The notes below the pieces were generated by a model. The model saw only the letters and a program-made list of their open reading frames with translations, did no database searches and had not been told where the DNA came from. A program made the position numbers and the translations under genes. DNA of 64,000 nucleotides from Aquanectria penicillioides (taxonomy: Eukaryota; Ascomycota; Sordariomycetes; Hypocreales; Nectriaceae), in the NCBI GenBank assembly GCA_003415625.1, contig PYIU01000005.1, positions 3,973,001 through 4,037,000 on the forward strand. Reading direction: 5' to 3'. Shown here one piece after another: positions 46,562-59,629 of the stretch. The first letter of the stretch is position 1. Each line of letters opens with the position of its first letter.

Positions 46562-48242
46562 TCAGGCAAACCACGGAACTTCAACTTCAGAATCAACCAT
46601 ATGCCACCAGGCAAGCTGCTGGCTTGAACCAACATCTACCCTGAGATCGTTCTGCTTCCAGACCATTTGGATAATCTCTCTCGTGACACGGAGATTTCCA
46701 ATGCTGCGCAACTCGTCCATTTTATCGAGAATTGTTAGAATCGCGATCCGCTGCTCTTCAGAGCGTGACTCGCAGGCGATTATGAAAATGGGCCACGGGC
46801 TAGATGCAATCTCCAGCAGCTCTAGGGTTTCGAATGCACGTTGAAGATAGGCGGCTCTTTTTGGCTTATCACCGTCCATGGGACAAACACGCTGAAGATA
46901 TAGCAGCGACGCTAAACGATACAAGTCGGCGGTTGCTAGGATACGGCTGCGCCTTGATGGAATTGCATGGTGCTCCTCGTCATGATTAAGGTGTTGTGCA
47001 AGGGTAGTCAGTCTTGCTTCCAAATGAACCCGGTGATGGGAAGCCTCTTCTGCTGGAACTCTCATTCCAGATTTCAGACAAGTTCTGCGGATTCGATTAA
47101 TTTGGTGAATAATCTCAAATGTCTCGATGGAGCACCCAAGATGCCCTACAACCTGCCTACGTTCAGTAAAGTTGAGTATTTTCCCGAATTCATCAACTTA
47201 CTATAGATTTATCACTTTTCAAGGCTTTCGACAACCATAGGAAATCCGATTCATTATCGTCTCTCCGAAATGGCTGTGTAAAATGGCCCAATACGTCGTA
47301 ATATAAAAACCAGGTCAACAGGAAATCTGAGGTGGGTCCTTGTTCTTGTCCTAGACGAAACCTGGAAAGCATATTCCTGGCCCCTAGAAGGTGAACATGC
47401 CAATTGCCCTCATTTTTATCAAATACCTAAGAGCTGATTAGATTCCACTACCAAAGTATCCCTGAAAGGATGCCACAAACACTGTACATGCATAGCATCA
47501 TGCATGCAGCCAGCTCAGTCTCCATGGAATCTATGCGTGGGCTGGTGCACAAGCAATGAGATAGTTGACGCAGTGCGGTTAATTTGTACAGAAAAGAGGC
47601 CTCTGGACCTAGGTGGTGAAATGCTGACAATGCCAAAATCGCACTGCAAAGGGCTGAGGCTGAAGTGGCCCGGCTGGATAACGCCATGGGTAGCATTTCT
47701 GCGATGAATCCATTGTGTGTTTGTGTTGTTGATACCATAGGAGATATAACGTTTTGATCTTAGATATGCATCAGTATCAATTCCGGGACCTGGATGTGAC
47801 AGCCAGAGGGACTACGCACAGTAGTTCAGGAGCACTGCATCTTGGCCCACGAGGGGAGTGTGAAGAGACAAGCTGGGTTTAGGTTGTTCCACAAAGCTTG
47901 TCCACGTGCCATACTTAGAGATGTTGGAACCTGCGAAAACAATATCCTCGAATGTGAAGTTCAAGAATTGTCGGTCGTAATGGCGCATCAACCTAGCTTC
48001 GTTGGTTTTCGGTGTGCGGCTCTTCAAGTCACATTTCTGGCGGCTCCGATCAGGTCGGCCTGGCCAAGTAAGCCGGATCCCATAACCACCGCACTCTCTC
48101 CCTGTGCGGCTGCAGTTATTGCACGATGGCTTGGTTTTATCGCACCCAATCTTACGACCTGGCGTCGCAAGTTAGCAACAACGGAAAAGGCGGTCTCAGC
48201 GGTCTCACTTTTACAAGTCCAACATCCCTGCGGAGCCGCCAT
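46562..48242 (-). CDS. Zn2Cys6 transcription factor
   Basis: Five exons, 48209-48242, 47820-48158, 47481-47758, 47202-47426 and 46562-47152, encode 488 residues from the ATG at 48240-48242. The first exon holds only MAAPQGCWTCK. The first splice completes a zinc cluster with cysteines at 7, 10, 17, 24, 27 and 34 (CWTCKSRKIGC, DKTKPSCNNCSRTGREC). Later splices restore VLLNYYQNVISPMV, CMYSVFDKNEGNWHVHLLGA and a SIVVGHLG segment, all typical of fungal-specific regulator domains. The donors GTGCGT and GTTTGT are weak, so exon borders 47820 and 47481 are less sure. It ends next to the O-methyltransferase and begins 0.6 kb from the dead copia element. Confidence 0.87.
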
Positions 48243-48810
48243 TTCTTGGCAAAGGACCCAGCGAGCGGTATCTGGCCCAGCCCCTCAATCGTTTCGACTC
48301 TATCTCCCCACGCCCAGAGCTCCACAGCGTGAGATGATGAGGAATGCTCTTTGGCTTCTCCACGTTCCTTTGGATGGAGACAGCTGGGTTCGGTCTCCTC
48401 AATATTCAGTGGGGCGGCCCATGAGGAGAGTAACGCCGGCCCGGGTCGACATTAATCCCTTGGTCCATGATCCCTTGACGCCGAGCTTCGGGCCGCGTGT
48501 GCCGCTGTTGAGCAGCTCCACGGGTAAGGCGATCGTGACGAATCCACGCCAGAGCCACGTCTCCCCAAGACATCAAGCAGAACTCGAGGCAAAGGAAACT
48601 GCAGTTTATCAGTGACTAACTGTTGATATGGCTTTGATTTGGCGTGTGATCGGACTTTGAGCTGCTGCCACGATCGTTATCTCCCTCTCCCACGGTGAGG
48701 TTCCGTCCTTGCCGACCAACGCCACTCTGGGCAGGGTGCTCTTATAGGACAGCAACCGAGGCGACCAGGGTGAGACTTAGTAATCTGGAGTCTCACCGAG
48801 GAGGTTCATG
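48243..48810. other. Intergenic region upstream of the retroelement
   Basis: It holds the promoter of the minus-strand regulator. A long plus-strand open frame (47842-48615) running through it is an antisense shadow without an ATG start. The sequence is not AT-biased, so the mutated block stops before it. Confidence 0.5.
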
Positions 48811-48815
48811 CAACC

Positions 48816-49074
48816 TGTTGCGGGATACGGAACTAACGAGGATATCGTTAAAGGCCGTATCCATTACGTGTGGCTGTCATACAGCCAGCTCAAAGCTCCG
48901 TCTTTTGACCCAAGCATTGGATCCATTTTAGGTAAGCTTAATAGGGCATAGAACCCGGTTAGAGCAAGCTTAATACAAATAAAAGGGAGCTCTAAGACAA
49001 TATTCCCTTTATAGAAAATAAGGCTTTTAATAGACCTTATTATATATATATCTACTATATAATTTTATATAATA
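48816..49074 (+). repeat. 5' LTR of the copia element
   Basis: It aligns without gaps to 55723-55981. The outer 114 bases keep their G and C (TGTTGCGGGATACGG at the start). From 48930 inward G and C are largely replaced by A and T, and its inner end ATATAATA matches GCGTGACA of the other copy. Confidence 0.93.
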
Positions 49075-49699
49075 ATTATAAGCTTAAATGGATAATACCC
49101 TATAACTTTTATTGTAAGATTATTACTTTTATTATTATTACTATTATTATTATTATTTTATTGCTATTACTTTTTTTATTATAATTTTAATTATTCTATA
49201 TAATTAGCTTAAGCTTAGTTTGCTTAATTTATATATAAAATGGATATAGATTATAATTAGCTAATATTTATGCTTATAAAGGTTAAACTTTACACTAAAG
49301 AATAATAGGTGCTATAAATTATAGTCCTTAAGAATTATATTTAAGACTAAAACCTTTAGGACTTAATAGATTTAAATAAGGATAATAAGCCCTTTAATAT
49401 TATAAAGAAGCAAACTATATTTATAATTGCTATTATAAAAGCTAAATATAATAAGGCAACCCTTTAGAAAAGATATAAATTAAAATTTTTAGTATACTAT
49501 CCTTTAATCCTTAAAGAATATTAAGAGAAGTAGGCTAATATTAAGATTAAAGTATTTAAAGCTTAAGCAATATAGATATAAATTGTAAATACTATAGAAT
49601 TAAGCATTTATATCTCTATTTAATAAAACCTCTTTAATTAACTTTAGATTTAAATCTATTAAATTACCTTAAGGCAATTTATAAAGGAAATTATAAAGC

Positions 49700-52600
49700 A
49701 GCTAGCATTAAGTAAAATAAGCTTAAAAGAAGAAGCTTATAGATACTATAGAGCAATACTTTAGGAAGCTAAATGCATAAATACTAATCCTTAAACTTAA
49801 TATATTAGCTAAAGTAAGGCTTATGCAAATAGAATATACTATAAAATTCTAAAGATCTAAAGAAATATTAGAATCTAAGACTTCCTTAATGCCATTAAAG
49901 AGCGCTTTAAACTAACTTAAGTAAATTACTAATTAATAGACTTAATTATAAATAAGATAAAGGGCAAAAAGCTAAAGAAAATGCTTTTAGATTATATTAA
50001 TATTTTTAATGCATTTATTACTATTAATAGAAATGCTTACTTTTAGAAATATAAAGCATTTATATTATTAGGCAAATGCTTTAATAGCTAGAAATATAAT
50101 TGCCTATATAAAGTAACTCTTAAGTACTTTTAAAAGGCAAAAGAATATTAAATTATAAAGTATATATTAATTAAAAAGAAATAAAAGCTTTACTTTATAC
50201 TAAAAGAAGACTATTATAAGAAAATCCAAACTTAATATAAGGATCTAAAGTAGTAAAGCTTAAAAGCTAAAATTTTAGTAGAAGAAAGTAGAAATAAAAG
50301 CTTAATAAGCAATATTTTAAATACCCTAAAGGAGGTTATAGCAGTCTATATAGACTTAAACGATTTTTACTTAAATGCCTTAAAAAATAAAGTATATATA
50401 GCATTCAATAAACCTTATATACTATCCTAAAGTATACTATTAAATAACTATAGTGCACTTTATATTATAAATAATATAAAGCTTTTAGACTTAAGAATAT
50501 TTAAATTATATAAAAATAGCTAAATAGTGGAAATAGATTTTATTGCATTTTTAATTATAGAAATAGAATAATAAAAGCTTAAGAATCTTTTAAAAGGAGC
50601 TAATAAAAACTATATAATTAATTTTATTCTTTAGGATATTGCCTATATAAAAGGATTTTATATAAATATAGTATCTTAAGCTTAACTATATAAAAGTGGG
50701 CTTTAGGTTTATAGATATAATAATACACTATATATAGGAATAGAGAAGGAAAGCTTAATTATGCTTTACTTAACTATAAAATATAACCTTAACTTTTTTA
50801 AATATAAGCCACTTTTCTTTTACTTCTTTGCATTAGTATAGAAAGCATAAGATTTAGTTCTATATAGCAAGCCACTAGTAATAATGCTTATAGAAGCAAA
50901 TAATAAGAAAAAGCAATACTTATAGAGCAAAAGACTATTAAAGGATTCTTTACAATTAAAAGAAAACATAAAATAGCTTTAGTACCTTAAGTTAGGCTAT
51001 CTTAGCCTTAAGGCATTTAGAAAGCTAGTATTTAATGCTAAGAATGTATTAATAACTAAAATTAAGTGTATTGATTGTATGCATTATACTATAGTATATA
51101 TAAAATAAATAATATTGCGTAAGCCTCTATAATATATATCTTTATGCCTATTTTAGTATATCTATTAGAACCTTTAAGACTTCCTATAGAGTTATAATAG
51201 AATAAAATAGCTTTTAATAATTAAGGATAAATATATAAAGATGCTATATGCATTCCCTCTACTAAATAAGAAATATAATATAGTATTTAATGCTTTAGTA
51301 TACTTTAAGAAATAGATTAAGAGACAATTTGGCCTTTTAATCTATAGAATTAGGCAAGATAATAAGAAGGCTGTAATTGCTATATAAGGGTTTATAGAAT
51401 ATTAAACTTAAGTGCATAATAAAGGCATTATTCTTAAGCTTACTTTACTTTATACTTATAAGCTAAATGGACTAGTAGAATAAATAGAATAAAAGCTAAT
51501 AGTACACTTAATTAAAATAATAGATAAAGCAAACCTACTATAGAACCTATAGTTAGAAACTATAATATATATAGCATTTCTATATAATATAAGCCTATAT
51601 TAATTATTAAGTATAAAAACGCTAATAGAGATACTAAAAAGTTAGTTTTAAAATAATACTTGCCTTTAAATAAAGAAGCTTATAATAGACCTATACCTTA
51701 ATTGAAATAGGATCTATATATATAGATGCAAAGCGTACCTATTGTATAGGGATAAAAAGGCAGAAAGGAATAAAAGACTATTTAAGATAAGCCTTAAGGG
51801 ATATATTAAATATTTAGTTAAATACTTTACTAGCAATCTATATTAGATATAGATACTTTAGCTTAAATAGGTAATTACTATATATAATATTATATTTAAT
51901 AAGTATATATTCTATAAGGAAGAAGCTTAAAAGCAAAAGATCTTAATTAATAAATTAAGCTTTTTAGTAAAATACCTTTAGATTGTAAACTAAAAGGAAG
52001 AAGTAAAACTTACTTTTCTTAAGTTAATTGCAGTAAAAGATAAACTGTTTAAAATAGAGATAATAAAAAGTTTAGACTTAAGGGTAAATGTATAGAAAAG
52101 TATAGAATATTAAGTAGTAAAGCTTATTAAGTATAAAACCAATTAAATAGCTTATAGACTTTAAACTCCTTATTAAATACTAAAAATTGAATTAATATAT
52201 AGAAATATATTAGTAGAATCTTAATAAAGAGTCCACTTTAATAATCTAAAATATAGATATATAAAATAAAAAGTATTAAATCTTTATCTATAGGAATGGG
52301 ACTTAATAGAATAAAAAACCCTAAAAGTAACCCCTTAATAATAACTAAAATAAAAAGCATAAAGCTAATTATAATATATAGCTTAAAAAGCAAATAATAA
52401 ATAAAAGCCTATTATAGATTTAATAGAAAGAGTAGATAAAATAAAGAAAGACTTAACCTTAAATAAAAACCTAATAATACTGCTACTAAAAGCTAGTAAA
52501 TTCTAAATTTAAGGCAGTAATATAATTAATAGAAAAAGGGAAAAAGCAAATAGAGGATTAATATAATCAATATATAGCAGTAAATGCATTAAGGAAAGAT

Positions 52601-54430
52601 AAAATGCTAGGTATATATAAGACTAAAGTATTCTTTAGAAATACTACCCTAATAGGCATTTAAATAATGCATTTTAGGATGCTCTATTAATAGGAATTTA
52701 ATTTAATTAACCACTTTAAGACAGTTAGAATAAAAAAAGCTATTAAATAGTATTTACTATAATAATAGCGGCCTACTTATAAAAAAACAATATATAAATA
52801 AAGGCTATAACAATAAGCTTAAAGATATACTAATAAAACCTTTTAAGCCTATTACTATAGAATTAAAAAGAAATATAAAATTATCCACTCTATAATAAAT
52901 TTATTAAGGCAGCAAAAAGAGAGATTTAAACCTTAAAAGAGAAAGGGACCTAAATTAAAATTAAGCTCTTAAAGGCAAGATCTAAACTATTACTACTAAA
53001 GTAGGTATTTATCTATAAGTTTAATAGCGCTAGTTATCTAAATAAATATAAAGTATAGATATATATATGCAGTAATCTATAGGAAAGCTTAATAATTAAG
53101 AGCACCTATATAGCTATACTTATAATATATACTTTCTATATATTAATAGCTTTAGTAGTATAATTTAATTTAAAACTTTTGCAATTTAATATTAAGAATA
53201 TATTTCTTAATGTAATAAGAAGTAAGTATAGAATACTAATAATATATAAGCTATTAAATGGATTTAAGCAATAGGGCAAGTGCATAGAATTGCATAAAGC
53301 ATTATATAGTCTTAAGGACTTATTATAACTTTAGTTCTAAGAATTAAAAGCAACTTTTATTAAACTTAAGCTTAAATAGTATAAAAAAGAGCTATACTTA
53401 TTTTATTTTATTAATTAAAAGCTCTTTTTAATATTTTTTATAGATAATATTATTATTGCTTTCTATAAGGATAATATAGGTATAGCTAATATATTAATTA
53501 ATGGCTTAATAAGCATACAAACTATATAAGTAAGGTAAGGTTAAGTATTTCCTTAAAGTGCAAATTATTTATAATTGCTTTAAGAGATAGATCTTTTTTA
53601 GCTATAAGGTATATATTAATAAAGTTGCCTATAAGTTTAGAATATTAAAATAAAGCTTATTTCTATTAATACTAATTCTAAAAATAGAGCTATAAAAGCA
53701 TAAAGATTAAGCAATTAAGTAAGAGATTAAAAAGTATTAAAAGAAAGTAGGATTATTGCTTTATATAGCAATTATGATCTAACCTAATATTGCCTTTATA
53801 GTAGGCAAACTCTTGCAGTTTTTAACTAACCTAAGAACTAAGCATTAAAATGCAGTAAATTAAGCTCTTTACTATCTCTATACAATAAGCAGGTTTGCCA
53901 TTTAATATAGAGGGAGTAAGGAAATCTAAGCATTAAAAATAGTAAGTAATGCATCCTTTATAGATAATTCTTTTATAAGGAAGTTATCTTAAGGATATTT
54001 TATTAGCCTATTTAATAAACTAATTATCTAAAAAGCAATATATTAATCTACTATAATTATATCTATAATTAAGGTAGAGCTGCTTGCTTTAAATAAAATA
54101 GTGCATAAGATAATGGCTCTTTAGCGCCTTTTTAAGTAAATAAAGCTATTATTAAATTTAAATAAATTCTTAATTTACTGCAATAATTAATAGACTATAT
54201 ATTTAATGCTTAAAAAGAGCAAATAAATTAATACTTATTTATACTATATAGATATCTATAATATATAGTTAAGGCAGAAATATAAAAAGGGATTATTTAA
54301 AGTTATTTACCTTTTTATTATTAAAATACTAGTAAATAGACTTATTAAAGCATTATTGCAATAGCGCTTTAAATACTTTAGAATAATACTTAATTTAGTC
54401 AATCTATATATATAAATATTACAATAGAGG
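49700..54430 (+). pseudogene. Decayed copia gag-pol polyprotein
   Basis: No frame is open, but reading TAA and TAG as former Gln or Trp codons gives clear traces. Near 50420-50450 a protease-like patch (IL, then a decayed DSG) precedes LYIINNIKLLD. Integrase follows: LKLGYLSLKAFRKLV near 50985-51030, CIDCMHYT with two zinc-ligand Cys near 51069, and KDKYIKMLYAFPLL near 51222-51263. Reverse transcriptase covers about 52970-53500, with LLQFNIKNIFLN near 53170-53210, ELHKALYSLKDLL near 53290-53330, and FFIDNIIIAFYK near 53435-53470 in place of the catalytic YVDD box. RNase H traces (NASFIDNSFIRKLSQGY, then KVELLALNK) lie at about 53945-54100. The start of gag at 49700 is a guess. Its many stops make it certainly inactive. 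Confidence 0.8.
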
Positions 54431-55722
54431 CACTTAAAAAAAAAGGCATAAAATTAATTGCCCTAAATATATATAAAGCCCCCCTCTTTTTTAGTAAAGT
54501 GCTAAAAGAGGCAAATAGAAATAAACTTTAAACTCTAGAACTTCTAAATGCTATAACTCCTTAATGCCAAATACCTAATAACTCTACTTATATATAGATT
54601 ATAATAGATCTATAAAAGGTTAATGCCTTCTTTAATAAGTTGCTTTGCCTAAAGGCACTGCTTTTTATTAGTCTTTAGAACTAAAGGGTATATAAGCACA
54701 CTAGTCCTAAAACTAGCCTTAATACCCAATAAATAAATAGAGTTTTCCTCTACTAAAAGATTAAGCTATAATTATAGTGCTATATAGCACTAATTATATA
54801 TCTGCTTAAAAGTTAAAATCTATACTTATAATTAGGGAAAAGTAATATATCTTTTTATTATTAATATTAAGGGCTAATAATATCTATTAGGCAATAGAAG
54901 CTATAATAAAGGGACTAAAATACAAGCAATTAGCAATATAATTATAAGTATAGAAAGAAGAGATTAAGCTTATTAAGGATAGTACTAATAATTGCTAGCC
55001 TTATATATAGAGCACTATTAAGAGCAACTAGCGCTCTTAAAATAATATCCCTTACTGCCTTTACTAATAATAGCTATATAGATATATCCCTTATAGGGAA
55101 GATCCTTAGGGATATAAGGCTTAGGCATAAAGGACTAAAAGAAATTAATAAGCTATTTATATATATTAAAAGCTTAAAATAATAAACTAAGCTTTTCGGC
55201 AAGTATTAGCGCTTATATAAAGGAGGTAAGGGTAAAAAAGGAGCTAGTAATAGCAATACTAAAGGTATTAATAGCGCTAGGGACTCTAAAGCCTAAAAAG
55301 AAAAGGAAGAATTAGTAATATTAAGCTAATCTTTAAATTAAAAGAATATGCCTTTAGAAAGGACCTTAAAAAGAAGCTATTGCTAAACTTCTTTATAAAG
55401 AGAGTAGCTAAAATAAAGACCTATAATAAACTATATTAATAGTAAAAGGTATTAATAAAAAAGAAAAAAAAAAGCTAAAGACTAACTGCATAAAGCTTAA
55501 ATATAGTATAGTTAAGCTTACTTTCTTTTTACTTTATATATATTATTTAATTTATTACTTAAAATTAATAAATATACTAAATTAACTAAAAGTCTAGCTA
55601 AGCATACTAATAGAAAAAGGTAAATAATAAATATATTAATCCTTAGTGTAACTCTAAAAATAAAGTATAGAAGCAATTAAAACACTATATAAATAGCTTT
55701 ATAGTCTTTTAACTGAAGGGTA
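54431..55722. other. Unexplained 1.3 kb tail of the copia element
   Basis: Between the RNase H traces and the 3' LTR lie about 1.3 kb of equally AT-rich sequence, much longer than a usual copia 3' leader. I could not match its translated traces, which are Lys-rich near 55200-55350, to a known domain. It may be an extra gene carried by the element, a nested insertion or long non-coding sequence. A purine-rich GAAGGG at about 55715-55720 may be the polypurine tract remnant. Confidence 0.5.
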
Positions 55723-55981
55723 TATTATAGGATATAGAACTAATAAGGATATTATTAAAGGCTATATCTATTATGTATGGCTATTATATAGCCAGCTTAA
55801 AGCTCTATCTTTTGACTTAAGCATTGGATCCATTTTGGGTAAGCTCAATAGGGCATGGAACCCGGTTAGAGCAAGCTCAATATGGATAAAAGGGAGCTCT
55901 GAGACAATATTCCCTTTGTAGAAAATAAGGCTTTTAATAGACCTCATTATATATGCATCTACTGTGTGATTCTGCGTGACA
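55723..55981 (+). repeat. 3' LTR of the copia element
   Basis: It is the same length as the 5' LTR. Here the inner 96 bases (to 55818) are mutated, while the outer 163 bases keep G and C and end in GCGTGACA. It is followed by the CAACC target duplication at 55982-55986. Confidence 0.93.
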
Positions 55982-55986
55982 CAACC

Positions 55987-56508
55987 AAATGTAACCTCTG
56001 CACATGGCACGTGGCGATGGAAGACGCGCCGTAAGTTAGTTGGCCACAGCCAAGAAGTTAATGAGGAAATATTTGTATCTCATGGCAGTCTCGGATCGAG
56101 AAGAGGGAACGGGATAAGGAAATAAGGACGACGAACGATGGGGAACGTGGCTAGCGGGCCGATGTGGGACACATTTTGAAGTCGGACTTACCGATCTGGG
56201 CCGTCCTGGCATCAAGACCTGGCTCCGCTAGTGCTCTGAGAACAGCCCGGACTTACCAACATGGGAAACCCGCCCGCTCGCAATCATGACATTGAAAAGG
56301 GGAGACAACGAGGAGGTCTCGCGGGCGGTTGGGCTCCCATGCGATAGGGTTCTGAACCCTTCTGCTCCTGGCGGTGTGCATTCTCCCCCCATATCAGGCA
56401 CCCGTCGTCGAAGATACAAATGTATTTATTATTCTCGTCGTCTCCATTTCCTTGTCCGCTAAGCTGCCCCTTAAAACCCGCCAGACCATCATCATACACG
56501 TCGACACC
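55987..56508. other. Intergenic region between the retroelement and an SDR gene
   Basis: Base composition returns to normal at once. It holds the presumed SDR promoter with a repeated CGGACTTACC word at 56183-56192 and 56248-56257. No coding sequence is supported. Confidence 0.5.
56182..56257. promoter_or_regulatory. Candidate regulator sites: repeated CGGACTTACC
   Basis: TCGGACTTACCGA at 56182-56194 is an inverted repeat of TCGG with a five-base spacer. The core CGGACTTACC recurs at 56248-56257. Both lie 250-330 bp upstream of the SDR start, a normal place for binuclear zinc regulator sites. Chance cannot be excluded. Confidence 0.3.
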
Positions 56509-57517
<1,009 letters not shown>

Positions 57518-58620
57518 ATGATACGATTAATGATTATATTGTTATAGATTCCATGCTCTAAGATGTGTAGAATTATGTATCAAGAATGACTGTTTATGTA
57601 CTGGGCTACCACTATGCCTAATTGTTATTGCCGTACTTCCATTATGCTGTAATGCTTTTCCTTGCAGCCATTGCACAGGTATTGCAATACAAGCCAACCA
57701 ACAAAATGCATGATCTTAGTTAAAATGATTTTTCACAAATGACTTCTAACCACGGGTCTTGGGTGCAAATATCAATAGAAGTAGCCTCAAATATTAATAT
57801 CGTCAACTATACAAATGCACTCGCAGCCCTCCCATATACATACAATCTCTTGTGTAGCAAGATGCCCGTCCTATGGAATGAAGAGGCAAGTTAGTAACAT
57901 GCGGAAACAAGGGTCATCTCCACACATCAGTTCCCGTCCCTTGTCTCTTCGCTAAAAATGCAGATGGTCAAAAAACGGCGCTAATCTGAAAATACCTTGT
58001 ACAGGACGTGCAAAATGAATACAGGACGGTCGACATATTTGGCATCCCCAGCCGTAGCCGAGTAGGCTATTCCCCACTTTCTATATCCGGCGGTCTAAGG
58101 TGAGGATGCCATTAGCGAAGCTTGCAGGCTTCGGGGGGAGAAAATCAGGAACTTGCGAACGTGATAACTGACCACGGATGCCCTATATCGGATTGTCACT
58201 GAAGTTGACGCGATTCCCAGTATCGATTAGTGCAGGGAGTCAGACGCTACAGGGATGGGCCAATATTCCTTTTGGCTCATGTAGGCAGGGATGACCTATT
58301 TCCATTTTAGGCAAAGGCAGGTACCGTTAGGTTCGATCAGATCTTTTCATGGGCTATCGCCACCAATCCAATTGTTCCTAGTGGAGTAAATGGCGATGGA
58401 CATCAGAGCTCTTGATGAAGACTCGGGCTTCAAGTTCGTCCGCGTAAATAACCGACAGTCCTAGACCTGCCAGGCGAAATATAAATAGTGAGTGATTGAA
58501 CCCTCGAGGGACGATACTCTTCATCAAACACAATACCAGACAACAACAAGAACTACACCTTCCCGGTTCCTTCTCTGAGATCTTGATTGCTTCATCCATT
58601 CGTCATTCTTCAGCCTCATC
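57518..58620. other. Intergenic region between the two SDR genes
   Basis: It holds the 3' region of the first SDR gene and the promoter of the second, with a TATA box at 58480-58487. No gene or relic was recognised. Confidence 0.5.
58480..58487 (+). promoter_or_regulatory. TATA box of the second SDR gene
   Basis: TATAAATA lies 134 bases before the ATG at 58621 and matches the TATA consensus. The leader that follows is A/C-rich, as is common in fungal genes. Confidence 0.5.
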
Positions 58621-59523
58621 ATGGCTCCTGACACGCTCTCCCTCCGGGGTAAAATTGCTATTGTCACCGGTTCTGGCCGCGAGAACGGTATTGGTGCAGC
58701 CATTGCTTTCGCTCTGGCCAGGAACGGTGCCAGCATAGCTATCAACTATATCAGCGAGTCGACCGCTCCCCGAGCCGCGAATGTAGCCAAGAGGGTCGAA
58801 GAGGCTGGAGGACAAGCAACCGTCATTCAGGCTGACATTTCTTCTCCCGAGGGGGCAACCAAGCTTGTACAGGAGACTCTTAAGGCTTTCAGAACCGATA
58901 AGATTGACATTCTCGGTAAAGCCGCGAATTTAATTCGACTCGTTCATGGGAACAACATTAGCTAATCGATGGCGTATAGTAAACAACGCAGCCGCTGGGC
59001 TTCCTAGACCTCTGCTGCAAGAGACTAAGGAGACTATCGACAAGCTTTTTGGCGTCTGCGTATACGGTCCAATCTTCTTGATCCAAAATGTGGTACCAAG
59101 AATGCCACGAGGCAGCCGCATTATCAACATTGGTTCTGTTGCCTCGAAATTGGGCTCGCCAATGACCCCACTGTACGCCTCTGTCAAGGGGGCTATGGAT
59201 ACACTGTCGTTTGCGGCAGCTATGGAGGTTAGTAACCCATGATTGAATATCTCTTTTGATGTGATCTGATCAGGGTGTGTTAGCTTGGGAGAGGCCATGG
59301 CATTACTATTAATACAGTCATGCCTGGGCCTGTGAGGACGGACGGTCTTCCTCCGCACGTATTCAAAGCTATAGAGGGGGCTATGGTGTCTCTAACTAGG
59401 GTAGAGGAGCGGTTTGGTCATGGCGAAGATATCGCGGACGCGGTCCTTCTGTTAACCTCTGAGAAAAGCAGATGGGTGACGGGCCAAACAATATCAGTTA
59501 GTGGTGGTATTACAGGCAATTGA
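58621..59523 (+). CDS. Short-chain dehydrogenase/reductase (3-oxoacyl/naphthol reductase-like)
   Basis: Three exons, 58621-58915, 58980-59227 and 59284-59523, encode 260 residues, a classic SDR length, from the ATG at 58621. KIAIVTGSGRENGIGAAIAF is the NADP-binding loop. The first splice restores DILVNNAAAG. INIGSVAS gives the catalytic Ser and LYASVKGAM the Tyr-Lys pair. VMPGPVRTDG and VTGQTISVSGG complete the family. The best general match is the 3-oxoacyl-ACP/tetrahydroxynaphthalene reductase branch, often found as tailoring enzymes in metabolite clusters. It lies tail-to-tail with the regulator-like gene at 59630. Confidence 0.92.
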
Positions 59524-59629
59524 GTTGACTCATCCCGTGGCTTGGAGACGAAGAGTGCGGCGGACCGTAGTTCAGTAAACTAGACACAGTGATCGCTCCA
59601 TTCGACTGCATCATTTGGAGATTTCTGTT

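Larger units (their letters stand above)
48816..55981 (+). mobile_element. Ty1/copia LTR retrotransposon destroyed by RIP-like mutation
   Basis: The element is complete in outline: a 259-bp LTR at each end, beginning TG at the intact 5' end and ending CA at the intact 3' end, and a 5-bp target duplication CAACC at 48811-48815 and 55982-55986. The interior is extremely AT-rich with no open frame above 60 codons. Translating through stops still shows copia-type domains in the order protease, integrase, reverse transcriptase, RNase H on the plus strand. Integrase before reverse transcriptase identifies Ty1/copia and excludes Ty3/gypsy. All differences between the LTRs are transitions, mostly at CA/TG and CG, as in repeat-induced point mutation. 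It cannot move by itself. It sits between a regulator and an SDR gene of the proposed metabolite region. Confidence 0.93.

Noticed and set aside
47842..48615. 257-codon plus-strand open frame across the regulator's first exons
   Set aside because: It lacks an ATG start and is antisense to a well-supported zinc-cluster exon.
48932..55770. Centromere-like or mitochondrial insertion as the explanation of the AT-rich block
   Set aside because: Matched LTRs, a target duplication and copia domain traces explain it as a RIP-mutated retroelement.
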